Assembly: GCF_963924675.1 (NCBI RefSeq)
Contig: NC_089220.1
Span: forward strand, 171,602,761 to 171,666,760
Direction of reading: 5' to 3'
From: Phocoena phocoena
Lineage: Eukaryota > Chordata > Mammalia > Artiodactyla > Phocoenidae
Length of the DNA: 64,000 nt
Shown here: piece after piece, positions 22,201 through 34,350 of the stretch
How positions within the stretch are numbered: position 1 is the first letter of the stretch
How the letters are laid out: each line of letters opens with the position of its first letter
The notes under the pieces: generated by a model
Seen by the model: only the letters and a program-made list of their open reading frames with translations
Told to the model about the DNA's origin: nothing
Database searches by the model: none
Position numbers and translations under genes: made by a program

Positions 22201-24230
22201 TGGAAGACAGGATGTCACAAAGAATTGGTAGTCCTCATTGTTAAGTGCCCTGGAGAAATGAAAGAGCCCGAGAATGGAGGTAAAGCTCTCGTGTTGAGCA
22301 ACTAGGAGGTCACTGATGACCTCAGGAAGAAGAGAAGCAAAGAGAAGAGATGATTGGGGCTACCATGGCGACTGGCCACTCAATGTATGCAGAAAGGACC
22401 ATGGGGCAAACACGAGTCACTGCTTCCTGGACTCCCTGTGGCAGCTGCCACCCTCCTTTCTGCCCATTCTGGTTGCACCTCCGAGACTGGTCTTCTTCCA
22501 GACTCACGGGGTGCTCACCCAGCTTCCCTCTCCTCACGTTCTCCTGTGGGTCTTAGCTGAAGAGAATCGGAGAACTGACTCTAAAATAAAACTGTTTATC
22601 CCAGCCCTACATAAATAAATGTCACTTCATTATTCCCTGCATCTGAATCACGGATATCCTATATTTCGCTGATCTTGTTTATCCTTGAAGCTGTCCTCAA
22701 ACATTTCCCAGTCTCCCGAATTGCATACAAATGGAGAAATATTTGAAAAAGTGTAATTGCTGTTGTTTGTTATTTTGTCCTGCCACCGTGCTTCCTTGTA
22801 CCATCTGGACTGGAGGTGGACTTGTTAAAAAAAAAAAAAACAACCAGAAAGGACGGTCTCACACATTTGATCCTGAAAGAGAGAAGGAAGTCCTTAGTCT
22901 GTCCTCAGAAAACAGATCTTTACAGAGTTTCCTGGCCAAACAGGCAGCCAAGATGTTGCTAAATCTGGGAAGCTTATCAAATGCAAACTGTGGGTCTTCT
23001 GCACACAACTGTGTTCAATTACACATGGTCTGTTTGTTGCTTTAAATGAACATCATAGGAATAATCACAACAGACACCTGTATGGTACTGTGTGCTTTTA
23101 AAATTCTTTCTACATGCAGGAGATAACTTCATCCTCCCAATAAAATTTGTGACTTTCGGAGGCTCTGAGAAGCTCCAGGACCAAGGTGAAAAGCAAGGCA
23201 AGTCTGTGGTGGGGTCAGGTCTTTGGCTTCCCCACCCAGCACCCTGCATCATTGTGGTCCATCTTCAGTAGATGCCCCAGCTGAGACCAGAGATATCTGT
23301 CTTTGCCTATGACAGCAATTAGGTGGGAGAAAATGAAATGTTAAACGTCCACCCTGCGATGATAGACACATGACTGATTTACTGTTTCTTTGCTCCTTTC
23401 AGGGAAAGCATTGTGTTTGGAGGAAATTACTTAACAGGTGGATTACGCCGAAGCATGGACCACAGTAGAGTTTGGGCTTGCCCTGAATGACTCAGGGAGA
23501 GGGACTTTTGACTGAATCAGGAAGAAAGAGGAAGAAAGGGAAAAATAATAAGAGGGCAGAGCCAGGGAAAGACAAAGGCTCTATGCTTTGTATGATGACC
23601 TCTCCCTGATCCCCCAACTCTGCAGTTAAATTATGAAGCACATACAACAGTTGGGGTGAATGCATGGTGTGGACAAAGGAGGATACTTTTTGTGTCCAGG
23701 TTTAGGAGGACGAAACCAGCTGGGAGCAGAGAGAAGAGTAGGAGTTCAATTAGGATGCCAGAAAAATTGTGAGGCGGACTCTAGACTGTCACAGGCTATG
23801 GATTTGGGCTTTAGGCCAAATTCAACCGCATTTCTCAAGGGCAGGAGGCCTCAGCAGGCATCTGGGTTACTTTAGAAATCAGAGAGCATTTCCAAAGTAT
23901 TTACTTGTACGTCTTTGATCCTGTGCCTAATACAATACACAAAAGAAAAAAATATATATATAGTTATATAGCTACATATGTGTGTATATATGTATAAATA
24001 TTTCCTTAAAATAACTGATTTATTCAAGAAAAAAATGTGTCACAGTGACATAGAATTTTAGTGAAAAAGAACACCATACTTTACATTGCACTCCCTTACA
24101 AAGGCAACCTTGGCTGACAATGGATGGCTGCGCACTGGAGACATTTAAGATGCTGATGATATTTTTTGAGGACATGGTGGAGATGATTTTCACTGCTAGA
24201 AAACTGATTACCATCAGCTCTAAAATTTGC
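22201..24230. other. Non-genic, unassigned; several short overlapping frames
   Basis: Frames at 22316-22618 (plus), 22322-22537 (minus), 22350-22560 (plus) and 22731-23045 (plus) overlap in different frames and show no domain. The last spans a poly-A run. A small AT-rich microsatellite-like part lies at 23950-24005. I find no splice-bounded exon pattern I would trust. Confidence 0.4.
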
Positions 24231-24261
24231 CCTTTATTATTATTATTATTACTATTATTTT

Positions 24262-24454
24262 TGTGGTACGTGGGCATCTTACTGTTGTGGCCTCTCCCGT
24301 TGCGGAGCACAGGCTCCGGACGTGCAGGCTCAGCGGCCATGGCTCACGGGCCCAGCCACTCCGCGGCATGTGGGATCTTCCCGGACCAGGGCACGAACCC
24401 ACATCCCCTGCATCGGCAGGCGGACTCTCAACCACGGTGCCACCAGGGAAGCCC
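24262..24454 (-). mobile_element. Young short CHR-type SINE
   Basis: Minus-strand copy bordered by an (att)n run: 'tattattattattattact' on the left and 'ctattattatttttaat' on the right. The flanking ATT repeats probably include the target duplication, so its exact edges are uncertain. Body 'gttgcggagcacaggctcc' is typical. Confidence 0.9.
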
Positions 24455-24904
24455 CTATTATTATTTTTAATTAGAAAAGGGAAACAAGGACTATGAAGTC
24501 ATCAGAAATACTACCTAAGGTAGCTTCCAAATCTTAATAGTGAAAACAAAAGACAAGCATAGCAGAGAATTAAAATACTATCTGACCTTGAGCTTTACTT
24601 TCTGACAAGGTTAGTTATTTTCTTCTCTGAGTTGCCTGTTATCAGCTTGATCCTGAATCTATTTATTCTTTGACTCAGACCATTTGGATTAAGTAAGTGA
24701 GAACTGGAGAAGATTCACCAGATTCACAGGATCCATTTGAGACCTCTTATTTCACATTAAAGATAGATTTTTTCTCTCTCCCTCATTATCGTTGAGGAAA
24801 GAGATGTGTGCCTAGTTTTCACTGAAAAAGAGGTATTGTCAAAGGTGTTTCACTAGCTGGAAAACTCTAGGATGAAAACCAAACAAAATAGAAAACCCCA
24901 GCCT
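24455..24904. other. Non-genic, unassigned
   Basis: No gene or repeat family is recognised between the SINE and the next L1 fragment. Confidence 0.4.
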
Positions 24905-25402
24905 TAAAAAGAAATGAAACTGAGTTATTTGTAGTGAGGTGGATGGACCTAGACTGTCATATAGGGTGAAGTAAGTCAGAAAGAGGAAAACAAATAACGT
25001 ATGCTAACACGTATATATGGAACCTAAAAAAAAGAAAAAAAGATGGTACTGATGAACTAGTTGCAGGGCAGGAATAAAGAGGTAGACATAGAGAATGGAC
25101 TTGAGGACGTGGGGTGGGAGGGCAAAGCTGGGGCTAAGTGAGAGTAGCATTGACACACATACACTACAGAATGTAAAATAGTTAGCTGGTGGGAAGCAGC
25201 CGCATAACACAGGGAGATTGGCTCAGTGCTTTGCGATGACCTAGAGGGATGGGATAGGGAGGGTGGGAGGGAGACTCAAGAGGGAGGGGATATGGGGACA
25301 TGTGTATGCATATGGCTGATTTGCTTTGTTGTACAAGAGAAACTAACACAGTATTGTGAAGCAATTATACTCCAATAAAGATCTATTAAAAATAAATTAA
25401 AA
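24905..25402 (+). mobile_element. L1 LINE 3' UTR fragment
   Basis: Starts near 'aaaaagaaatgaaactgag' and includes 'gtggatggacctagactg', 'ggtgaagtaagtcagaaag' and the end 'attatactccaataaag'. A purine-rich stretch at 25253-25290 ('gggagggtgggagggag') is part of the UTR. Frames on the minus strand here are shadows. Confidence 0.88.
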
Positions 25403-25728
25403 AACAAAACAAAACAAGAAAACCCCTCTTTCAGCTTTGTCTGCTAACACTGAACAGTGAAACTGAGTCCAGGTGACACTAGTTCCAGGTGAAGAAGTCA
25501 GACAAGAAAAATTCGCACCGTGCAGCCTGTGAAAATTGTGGAGTGTGGGGAAGAGCAGTAGAATTTAACTGTCACATTGATAAGATCATCAACTTAAACG
25601 ACATGAGACAGGAAGGAAGCAAGCTGTAGGTGGAAGTGACCCCTACAATGAAGGAAGTAAGAGAGGAAGGAAAGAGAAACTCTTAGAACATGACGGGAGA
25701 TTCACCAGGGGGCAAGGGACGTGAAAAC
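25403..25728. other. Non-genic, unassigned
   Basis: Begins with an (aaaac)n-like tail of the preceding L1, then sequence of no recognised family. Confidence 0.4.
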
Positions 25729-26179
25729 TGTATTGGTTTCATTTTTGCTAATGCAAGAAATTACCTGAACTTCGTGGCTTAAAATAACAGAAATTTAAGA
25801 TCTCACAGTTCTGGAGGTCAAAAGTCCAAGATCAATCTCAGTGAGCTACAGTCAAGGTATTGGTAGGGCTATGTTCCTTCTGGAAGCTCTAGAGTAGAAC
25901 ACATATCTTGCTTTTTCCAGCTTCTACGGAATGCTGTTATTCCTTGGCTCATGGGCCATCACTTAACCTCTGCTTCCATGGCCACGTTGTCTTCTTTGAT
26001 TATAAACTTCCTACATCTCTCTTAAAAGGACACCCTGACTACATTGGACTCACCCGGATAATGCAGGTTCTTAATTTAATCATCCCCACAAAGTCCTTTT
26101 TACTATATAAGGCACATATTAATAAGTTTCTGGGATTAGAAAGTGGACGTCTCTGGAGGGCATGATCCAGCCTACTGCA
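25729..26179 (-). mobile_element. MLT1-type (ERVL-MaLR) solo LTR
   Basis: Reverse-strand LTR. The left part has 'cgtggcttaaaataacag', 'tctcacagttctggaggtc' and 'ccaagatcaa', matching the 3' end of MaLR LTRs. Further in are 'ttattccttggctcatg', 'ggacaccctgactaca' and 'ggattagaaagtggacg', matching the 5' end. It ends in TG at 25729 and CA at 26179. No internal retroviral sequence follows, so it is a solo LTR and codes for nothing. The frame at 25908-26165 is a by-product. Confidence 0.75.
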
Positions 26180-26194
26180 GAAGGTGTTCACAAG

Positions 26195-26529
26195 AATATC
26201 GTCAGGAATATTTGTGATCCACCAGTCGGAATGGCCATCATGAAAATGTCTACAAACAATAAATGCTGGAGAGGGTGTGTAGAAAAGGGAACCCTCCTAC
26301 ATTGTTGGTGGGAATGTAAATTGGTACAACCAATATGGAGGTTCCTTAAAAAACTAAAACTAGAGCTACTATATGATCCAGTAATCCCACTCCTGGGCAT
26401 ATATCCAGAGAAAACCTTGGTTTGAAAGGATACATGCACCCCAATGTGCACTGCAGCACTGTTTACAATAGCCAAGACATGAAAGCAACCTAAATGTCCA
26501 TCGAAAGATGATTGGATAAAGAAGATGTG

Positions 26530-26566
<37 letters not shown>

Positions 26567-27056
26567 GGAATATTACTCAGCCATTAAAAAGAATGAAATA
26601 GTGCCATTTGCAGCAACATGGATGGACCTGGAGATTATCATACTAAGTGAAGTAAGTCAGACGAAGACACCATATACTATCATATGATATTGCTTGTATG
26701 TGAAATCTTTAAAAAAATGATGCAAATGAACTTATTTACAAAATAGAAACAGACTCACAGACTTAGAAATAAAACTTATGGTTACCAAAGGGGAAAGATG
26801 GGGGGGGGAGGGATAAATTGGGAGTTTGGAATTGACAAATACACACTACTATATGTAAAATAGATAACCAGCAAGGACCTACTGTATAGCACAGGGAACT
26901 CTGCTCAATATTCTGTAATAACCTAACTGGGGAAAGAATCTATAAAAGAATAGATACATGAATATGTATAACTGAATCACTGTGCTGTACACCTGAAACT
27001 AACACAACATTGTTAATCAACTATACTCTGATATAAAATAAAAAATTAAAAAAAAA
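26195..27056 (+). mobile_element. L1 LINE, ORF2 C-terminus and 3' UTR
   Basis: The frame 26162-26425 runs from LTR sequence into ORF2 wording: '[19 protein letters not shown]' and '[17 protein letters not shown]'. Then come the standard 'aatgtgcactgcagcact', a (CA)n microsatellite at 26532-26564, and 'ctcagccattaaaaagaatg'. The 3' UTR ends near 'caactatactctgatataaa'. 5'-truncated; no functional product. Confidence 0.9.
26532..26564. repeat. (CA)n microsatellite inside L1
   Basis: About 16 CA units replace the normal L1 phrase between 'gatgtggta' and 'atggaatattactcag'. A separate L1 copy has the same kind of expansion at the same L1 position (50434-50451). The Val/Cys-rich minus frames here are microsatellite artefacts. 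Confidence 0.95.
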
Positions 27057-30000
27057 AGAATTCACCAGTGGCTGGGGGGAGAATGTTTGTGACCGTAGTT
27101 GAGTGTGTGAATGGACATTTTAGTACCCAAACAACAACCAGCCTAATTATCCTGGAAACCTTCCTAGAGGGTGACTAGCTGATGTCAGTATACATGGTTA
27201 GGATGCCTGCTTGTGCCAGGGGCAGTGATGGGGATTTGGAGGGAGAGAGACTTTAGATCGAAGCTATGGGGGACATATGTTGTGTTTTCTCTCATCTCCG
27301 TGCCGCTTAGCCATTCTCTTTCCTCTCCTGGGAAATGATTTCGGTTTCAGTTCTCTACTTAGACATTCACGCCCTTCAGGAAGGTCTATATGAGCCACTG
27401 CATTCCCCTGCGTGATGGGGCATTCCCCGACCTCACTTCTTTCAGGGGGAGGGAAGAAGGATATCTCCTCTTGAAACCAAGGGAGGTAGACTCCAGGAGA
27501 TTCACTTGTAAAGTTGCTGTTTCTGAACTCTCCCCTATTCCACTTGGTTGAGTCTAATGACTAATTCTGTTGAGCTACTGCAGCAAGAGGGGAAAGAGAC
27601 AGATGCCGAAGGTGACTACGGGAGCAGCATTAAAACAGCCTGCTTTCCCTCTACATAACGTGGTAACCAATGCGATTTTCCAGGGGTCAAGTGGATACCG
27701 AGGAATGTGATTTGACTCAACTTGCTGGTAGGTTGTTGCAGAGCAGGAAGAACCCAGCAGCTAGAAGCTGTAGGACAATCCACCTGTGCTGTGAGCTGTG
27801 GAGCAGAGGGAGGATGGTGCTCCAACTGGAACTAGGTCTCCCCAGTCAGGAAACTGAGTAGTGGGGGAATTCCTACAGGAGCCTACGTGTGTGGTCATTT
27901 ACATAACCTGAATATTCCACCCATAACCACGCCCACCACACAGTGGGCGTCAACAATGCGCCGGCCACACAGAGAACAACCACAATCAGTTTCAGGTGGA
28001 CCAGAAGCGGCAATAAGCGGAGGTCAGTGCAGATTTAAGGGACCTTTTCTGTTTCTTCCCTCTCACAGATCCCCGACAGAGAAGGAACAGGGGTCTGGAA
28101 GAGGAAGGCGGGAAGGTGTCTGAGCGCCAGATCACGTGCTTTCTCCCTTCCCTATGGAGAAGAGACAAGGAGAACTCCGAGGCAGACCTGAAACTAAACA
28201 TTTTTAATAGAACTGAATCTTAAATACTACAAGGAGAAGGTTCAGATAACTGCACGTGTCTGAAAAAGTATAAAATTTGGCCATGTGATTAAGGAAGGCT
28301 TTCATCTATAATAAACCATCTCATTTTTATGCTCCAAGAAATTGGGTCCATAAACTGGTTACATAAGCTTTTAGATTACAGGATAAGAGCTAATTATTTA
28401 CTTTCACTCTAAGTTCCTTGAGGGCAGGGGCTACTGCCACAGAGTAAATATTTCATTGCAAGGGTCTTAAACCTGCTCAAATTACTTTGCAAAGAGTTTA
28501 TTAGAAGCATAGAGACTTCACTGAAATCAAGGAAGAGGGGGGAAAAGCCAGTCTTGTGAACAACGTAATTTGGGGTATTTCAACAACTGGGAGTTCAGGG
28601 TCATGGACCTTCAAATTAATGCTTCACCAGTAAGGAAACTCAGCTAGCACTTGGCTCAGCCTCTGTATCTTTTACTTTAAATTTGACACAGAAGGAGGGA
28701 GGGAAAGCGAGAGAGACAGACAGACAGACAGATAGACAGACTTAGCCAAGCCCACGGATTTATCCAGTTGAGGTTGGATGAGGGAACTGCTGTGGGTCTA
28801 AGTGGCCTGTTCAGGTTACATAGACATTACTGAATCATTGAACAAATGGAATTTGTTTGGCTTGAGAGCCTTACATTTTATGGGCTCACGATCAGCACAG
28901 TACCTCCATAGCTAGGATGTGAATGTCCCCCACCTCGCTCAAAGGGATGCATTTTGAGTAGAGAAAAATAAGGAAAGCTCCACATCTCATTACTTGTCTC
29001 GCTGAACGTTTTCATAATCGATACTTCCTTGGTTTCAGCCTTTTCCTATAACTACAGCAACCAGCTACATTGTCAGGGACTAGTCAGCTCGCCACTGCAA
29101 TCCTTCCACTCATTCTGGAGATATTTATCCTGAGAAGTCTCTTCCTTTCTTCCTTTATGACATTTAAGTACCTTGTGAAAACTCAGTTTGTTGACTTGGC
29201 ACATCATGTAAAACATTAATAGATTAAGAAAACAGCCCAAGCCGGGTTAGCCGTAAGAGTCCGGGGTAGGAGTGGGAGGTGGAAAAGCCTGTGTCTGAAG
29301 AAGCTGCATCAGAAAATGTGAATTTATCAAATTACCAATCTCCCTGACCCCAGATATTCTGATAAACCCTCAGTGCTATGTAATTCTCTAACACACCTGT
29401 TCCCCCTACCCCCCGCCCCCCCCCCCACAGAACGCTTCTTTCATGAGTCATTGTCTATGGTATCGGGACGGAATGAAAGGGAGCACATCTGAGTCGGGTC
29501 AGTTATTACCTGTTGATGGTTAAGGGAATGCAAGATGATGGAGAATTGTAATTAGATGAGGAAAGAGACAAATTGAAAAGAGACGTTAATCAGGGTGCCT
29601 TTGATAGCAACTGAGAAGAATTCCAGATTCACTCTTACAAGGTTGTTCTTACACGGTTGTTCTAAAGTTAAGTGTTTTGTCTTTCAGTCTTATCTCTGGA
29701 GGATTTCAAGTTCACATATATTATCTGTGTTTTTAAATCCCCAGAGTTCTACATAAACTTTGATAGAGATGGGAAGAGAGGAAGCTTATGGAAGTGTCCA
29801 GGGAAGGTTTTTTTCCATCAAGAAGGCAGATACAAACATAGATGTCAGATGGTGATGGAAAAATACAGCCTGCTATAAGCCCTTCCTTTTCTGGCAAAGT
29901 GTCAGCTTGTGACTCCTTGACTGATTGAGCAAACTCTGATCTTAGAACTTCTGAAAAGTTTCCTGCTTATTCTTTGCCATGCTCCAGATTCAAAATTACA

Positions 30001-30731
30001 TCATGTTCAGTTGTTCTTTCAAGTGAGCTACAGGAGGTTACTAATGGAACAAGATGCAGGAATGGAGGAGATCAGAAAGTACCATGAAAAAGTCATCAAA
30101 TACGTATACGTGACATACAGGTTTATATAGAGATCACAGTTAAGTGATAATGATACAAAAGAGCACCTTCAGCTTCTAAGCATAGGGTAAGCATTAAAGT
30201 GCACCCACTTTCCTATTACAGTCTAATAACTCTGCACTGTATGTACTTCCCTGCACCATTTATGCTCAGGCCACCCCAAAGCCTAATACTCACCCCCACT
30301 TGTTCCTCAAGGGACTCTTACTCAAGTTTAAACATTCAGTTTCAGTGAAACCCAAGGCACTGACATATAAATTATAAGCAAAGTATCTCTTGTCTTTTTT
30401 TGGTTATTGAAGAAGTAAAAGGATGAGATGACTCATGAGGAAATATGACTTTCCTAGAATTATCACCAATATGCCACAGATAAGTTCTTCTCTTATTTGG
30501 TGGGAAAGTGGCGTTCTAGCATCGTTGTCTTATCTGATGAACTTCTTTGGCAGATAAAATCTTACATGGAAACATGATGTGTAGCTCAGATCAATGGGGA
30601 ACAGACCCCCCCCCACCCCCCAGTATCCCTCTCAGTGTCAAGGCACTTCCTTGGAAACTTCATATTTTATTGAACACATTTGAAATCAAGGTAATTGGCG
30701 CATTAGAAGAAGAAAATCTCCTCAGTTCATT
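27057..30731. other. Long non-genic stretch, mostly unassigned
   Basis: Contains an L2-like scrap near 28390-28450 ('ttccttgagggcaggggc'), a small (acag/gaca)n run at 28714-28740, and a C-run at 29402-29429. Frames at 27670-27861, 27887-28123 and 29672-29878 carry no domain or conserved motif that I know. The segment 27540-28150 is somewhat richer in GC than its surroundings but has no supportable exon. A T-to-C-rich patch at 30606-30622 is simple sequence. Confidence 0.4.
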
Positions 30732-30831
30732 CATATATATATATATATATATACATATATATACATATGTGTGTGTGTATATATACACACACACACACAC
30801 ATATATGTATATATACACACACACACACACT
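30732..30831. repeat. Compound (TA)/(TG)/(CA) microsatellite
   Basis: Alternating TA, TG and CA blocks cover about 100 bases directly before the T-run of a SINE. The TG block and later CA blocks are partly complementary, so the tract could fold. Open frames rich in Cys/Val/Thr/His are artefacts. Confidence 0.95.
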
Positions 30832-30840
30832 CACATCTTG

Positions 30841-30844
<4 letters not shown>

Positions 30845-30871
<27 letters not shown>

Positions 30872-31062
30872 GGTACACAGGCCTCTCACTGTTGTGGCCT
30901 CTCCCGTTGCGGAGCACAGGCTTCGGACGCGCAGGCTCAGCGGCCACGGCTCACGGGCCCAGCCGCTCCGCGGCATGTGGGATCTTCCCGGACCGGGGCA
31001 CGAACCCGTGTCCCCTGCATCGGCAGGCGGACTCTCAACCACTGCGCCACCAGGGAAGCCCC
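30845..31062 (-). mobile_element. Young short CHR-type SINE
   Basis: Minus-strand copy with a T-run of about 29 bases, body 'cccgttgcggagcacaggc' and end 'caccagggaagccc'. Perfect target duplication 'cacatcttgtttt' at 30832-30844 and 31063-31075. The long uninterrupted tail and perfect duplication make it one of the youngest-looking insertions in the window. Confidence 0.95.
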
Positions 31063-31177
31063 CACATCTTGTTTTAATTTATGAGGAAAATGGTCTTACA
31101 TAGGTGTGGATTATCCTGACCTGGCCTATAAAATCTGTATACAATATTGTCATCCTAGTGCGTAGTAAAATTAGTGG

Positions 31178-31312
31178 GATTACATTTTCTCATCTGTGAA
31201 ATGGGACTAATAGTGCATATCTTGCTGACTTCATAGAGATTATTGAAGGTCATTCAAGAAAATGAATATGAAAGCACACTGCAAACAATTATATATTGAA
31301 TAAACTTTGTCC
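31178..31312 (+). mobile_element. MIR SINE, 3' part
   Basis: 'cattttctcatctgtgaaa', then 'gggactaatagtgcatatc' and 'gaagg'-type core wording, with an end like 'tgaataaactttg'. Diverged and 5'-truncated. Confidence 0.6.
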
Positions 31313-31479
31313 TTTCTATTTTTGACAATAAAAGCTAAAAAGTGGGGTCTGTGGATTTAATTAAAATGTGACTTTATTTAAATTAGTAAAATGTAACCAC
31401 AGATACATTTTTCTTCTTTTTGGAAAATTTGGGACAGACTAAAAGAAAGTCTACAAAATTTCTGAAAAAGTCAGTTCAG

Positions 31480-33865
31480 TGCTTTTTCTCTTCTCCTAGA
31501 AGTCACCAAAATCCTAATGGAGACTGAACACAAAATGGTGAAATCCATCTTCAATAACCTTAGGAGACAAATCTAATCAACAGTTACCAAAATATGTGTG
31601 AGAGCTGCCCCAAACAGCTGAGCTTGGGTACAAGTTGTGCAGGAGAAAGTGCTAATTAAACACAGAGACTGGCAAGAGGGCATGACACGTGCACCTCAGA
31701 AAAAGCACCAGGAAAATACACTTCTTAAAATTAAGGGGCTATCCTAAAGTACAGAAACTATATTCCTCACTTGCAAAAATAAGCGTGGGAATTTGAATGA
31801 GAAGAGCTGGTGGTAGAAACCTTCCAGAAGGTGGTTTGGTTCAGAAAAGCAGAGGCAGAGCTGCAGCAAGAGTCATACAGAGAAACCATTTTAGAAGTAG
31901 GCAGCTGCTGAGATGAAGAATCTTTGGAATGAGAACCCTGTCTAGTCGGGAAGACTATCCTGGGCCCTTTCCTTTGCCTATCCTTCTATTCCCTCTCCCA
32001 AACTTGTACAAATATCTTGTCCAGAAATATCCATCTCATGCTGGAGTAAAAAAAAGAGAACTAGACTAGTATCAATAGAAAGACACCATAGGACAATCAA
32101 AGGGGCAAAAAGCAGTATTTTTATGAAAAGAAAATGCATAAAAACATAACCATAGTATAGAAGAAAATTGTGACAAGGTATCTCGCCATAAATTTTTAAA
32201 ACTTTTATAACCAATTGCTTCTATAAAGGGACATCAAAAGCAGCAATACAAGAACTCAGGGAACCAATAGAAAATGGAATGTGAGTCAGCTGAGTACAGG
32301 AAAGAAAGAAAAAAATGCCATTTCAAAAGGGAGGAAAATTGGAAGGAACATAAGGGGCAATAGATGCAAAGAAACACAATAAGGAAATAAATCATTAAAA
32401 TAAAATGAAAATTAAACAAGCTTAGAAAAGGATTAGAGAAGAATGCCAAATAAAGGAGAAAGGCAAAGGAGACTAACAGAAGCATAATTGCAACCCCTGA
32501 GGAAAATCTAAGTAGTGACCAAAACAATATAATAGAAGAAAAGATTTAAAGGGATAATTTCAAAATCTGCACTAAATAAGAGTTGAGTCTACATTTTGGA
32601 TGGACATTTTGTATTGTAAAATCGTCTCAGAACTCTCAGCGTCACTATATACCATGAGAAAGTTAGTGAACTACAAAGCTAAAGGAAATGTTTTTTATCA
32701 AGTACACAAGGGATCAAGTCATTGTAAGCTGGGATGGCCATTTAATTTATCAACCACACTTGGGCACTTTTGAAAGTAAAGGAGGACAAGAAAAATGCTA
32801 AATACAGTGAGATGCTGAGATATTCATATGGCAAGAAGTCTTGGACAAACTAGTACCTATAATCACCCTACTTTAAGAAAAAACATTAGGCTGACATCAG
32901 GTTTCTGCATAGCAACATTCAATGACTGAAGATAGTAGAGAAACATTCAAGATTTTTAAAGAAAGAAAATGATCAATTTGATATCTAGAAAGTTCTTCCA
33001 GTAAATAGACAACATCAAACATGCCGGAACTCAAAACGCTTCTTGAATAAAGTGCTAGTGGATGACTTCAGCCAAGCAAGGGATGGTTTGGGAAAGTATG
33101 GTGAGAGTATTGTTGATGAGCACAGGAAATATTTAAGTGAAGAACTAGCACTCAACAGATGTGGAGACTGAAAAGAAAAGTAAGAAAATATTGTATGTCC
33201 TGAAAATGCAGAAACACCAGAAATGTCAAAAATCGGGAAACGAAGAGAAAAAAGTGGGAGGTAGAGTGAGTTTACTTATTCCATCATCTTAATGATAGCT
33301 GCGAGTTAAAGGATAATATTTAAAGGCAACAAATCAAGTAATCAGTTCTATTTAAATAAAAGTGTATTAGGAGTACAAAACTAGGCACTAAATAATGCTA
33401 GTGGCTGAAACTAAATTGTGGAAGAGAGAGAAGAGAAAGAGAAGAGAAGGGGTCAAAGATGAAATAATGTTTATGGCAGGAGACCAATGTATATAGTAAT
33501 ATATAAAGTATATAGTAGTGTATAAAATATAGTAGTATATAAAAGTGTAACTAAATAGGAATCTTTAGAACAAAGTAAAAACCTTACATATAGGAGGAAC
33601 TAAGCTTCAACAGAGCAAAGGAAAACATAGTGGAACTCTTTTAAAAAGCCAAAAATGGATAAGGAAAAACCAACAGCTCCATAGAAAAATGAACAAAGGA
33701 CATGAATGGAGTTCAGAGAAAAAGAACTTCTTTCATTCATAAGAGAAATGAAAATTACAACTATTCTGGGATACACTTTTTACCTAACCTATAAGCAAAA
33801 ATCTAAAAGTTTCATTATATAGTCTATGGAAAGGCTTTGGGGAGACTTGAAAATAGACTTTATTT
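31480..33865 (+). mobile_element. Probable old L1/HAL1-like LINE body
   Basis: AT-rich, A-biased plus strand with wording like old L1/HAL1 elements. It includes a 5' part near 31500 ('aaaatggtgaaatccatc'), a middle around 32880-33000 ('atctagaaagttcttcc', 'gattttt-aaagaaag'), and late bits near 33680-33760 ('gaaaaatgaacaaaggac', 'gagaaatgaaaattacaac'). The minus frames at 31978-32214 and 32234-32527 are the Leu/Phe-rich shadows of A-rich DNA. The boundaries are rough and the family name is a guess. Confidence 0.45.
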
Positions 33866-34350
33866 TTTAGAAAAGTTATAGATTCACAGCAAAACTGAAT
33901 AGACAGTACAGAGTTTCCACATACTTCCTGCCCGTACATACCCACAGCCTCCTCTACTATGGACCAGAGTGGCACATTTGTAACAATGGCTAACCTTACA
34001 CTGACACATTATTATTACCCAAAGTCCATAGTTTACATTAAGGTTCCCTCTTGGTGCTGTACATTCTATGGGCTTTGACAAATGTATAACGACATGTATC
34101 TGCCATTATCAGACAGAATAGTTTCACAGCCCTAAAAATCCTCTGTTCTCTGCCTATTCATCCTGCCCTCCCTCCTCCAAACCCCTGGCAACCACTGATC
34201 TTTTCCCTGTCTCCATAGTTTTGCCTTTTCCAGAATGTCACGTAATTGAAATCAAACAGTATGTATTCTTTTCAGATTGGCTTCTTTTACTTGCTAATAT
34301 GTATTTAAAATCCCTCTATGTCTTTTTCATGGCTTGATAGTTCATTTCTT
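33866..34350 (-). mobile_element. Old L1 LINE 3' UTR
   Basis: Reverse-strand old L1 tail: 'agttatagattcacagcaaa', 'gagtttccacatacttcc', 'agtccatagtttacatta', 'ctgtacattctatgggc', 'cccctggcaaccactgatc', 'tgccttttccagaatgtc'. These are standard words of older L1 families. The frames here are not genes. Confidence 0.85.

Noticed and set aside
22316..22618. Cluster of four overlapping frames, 68-100 codons
   Set aside because: Mutually exclusive frames with no domain. The region is slightly GC-richer, which lengthens frames by chance.
30547..31103. 176-codon plus-strand frame with Ile/Tyr/Thr/His repeats
   Set aside because: Runs through a microsatellite, a T-run and a SINE. Composition is explained by simple sequence.
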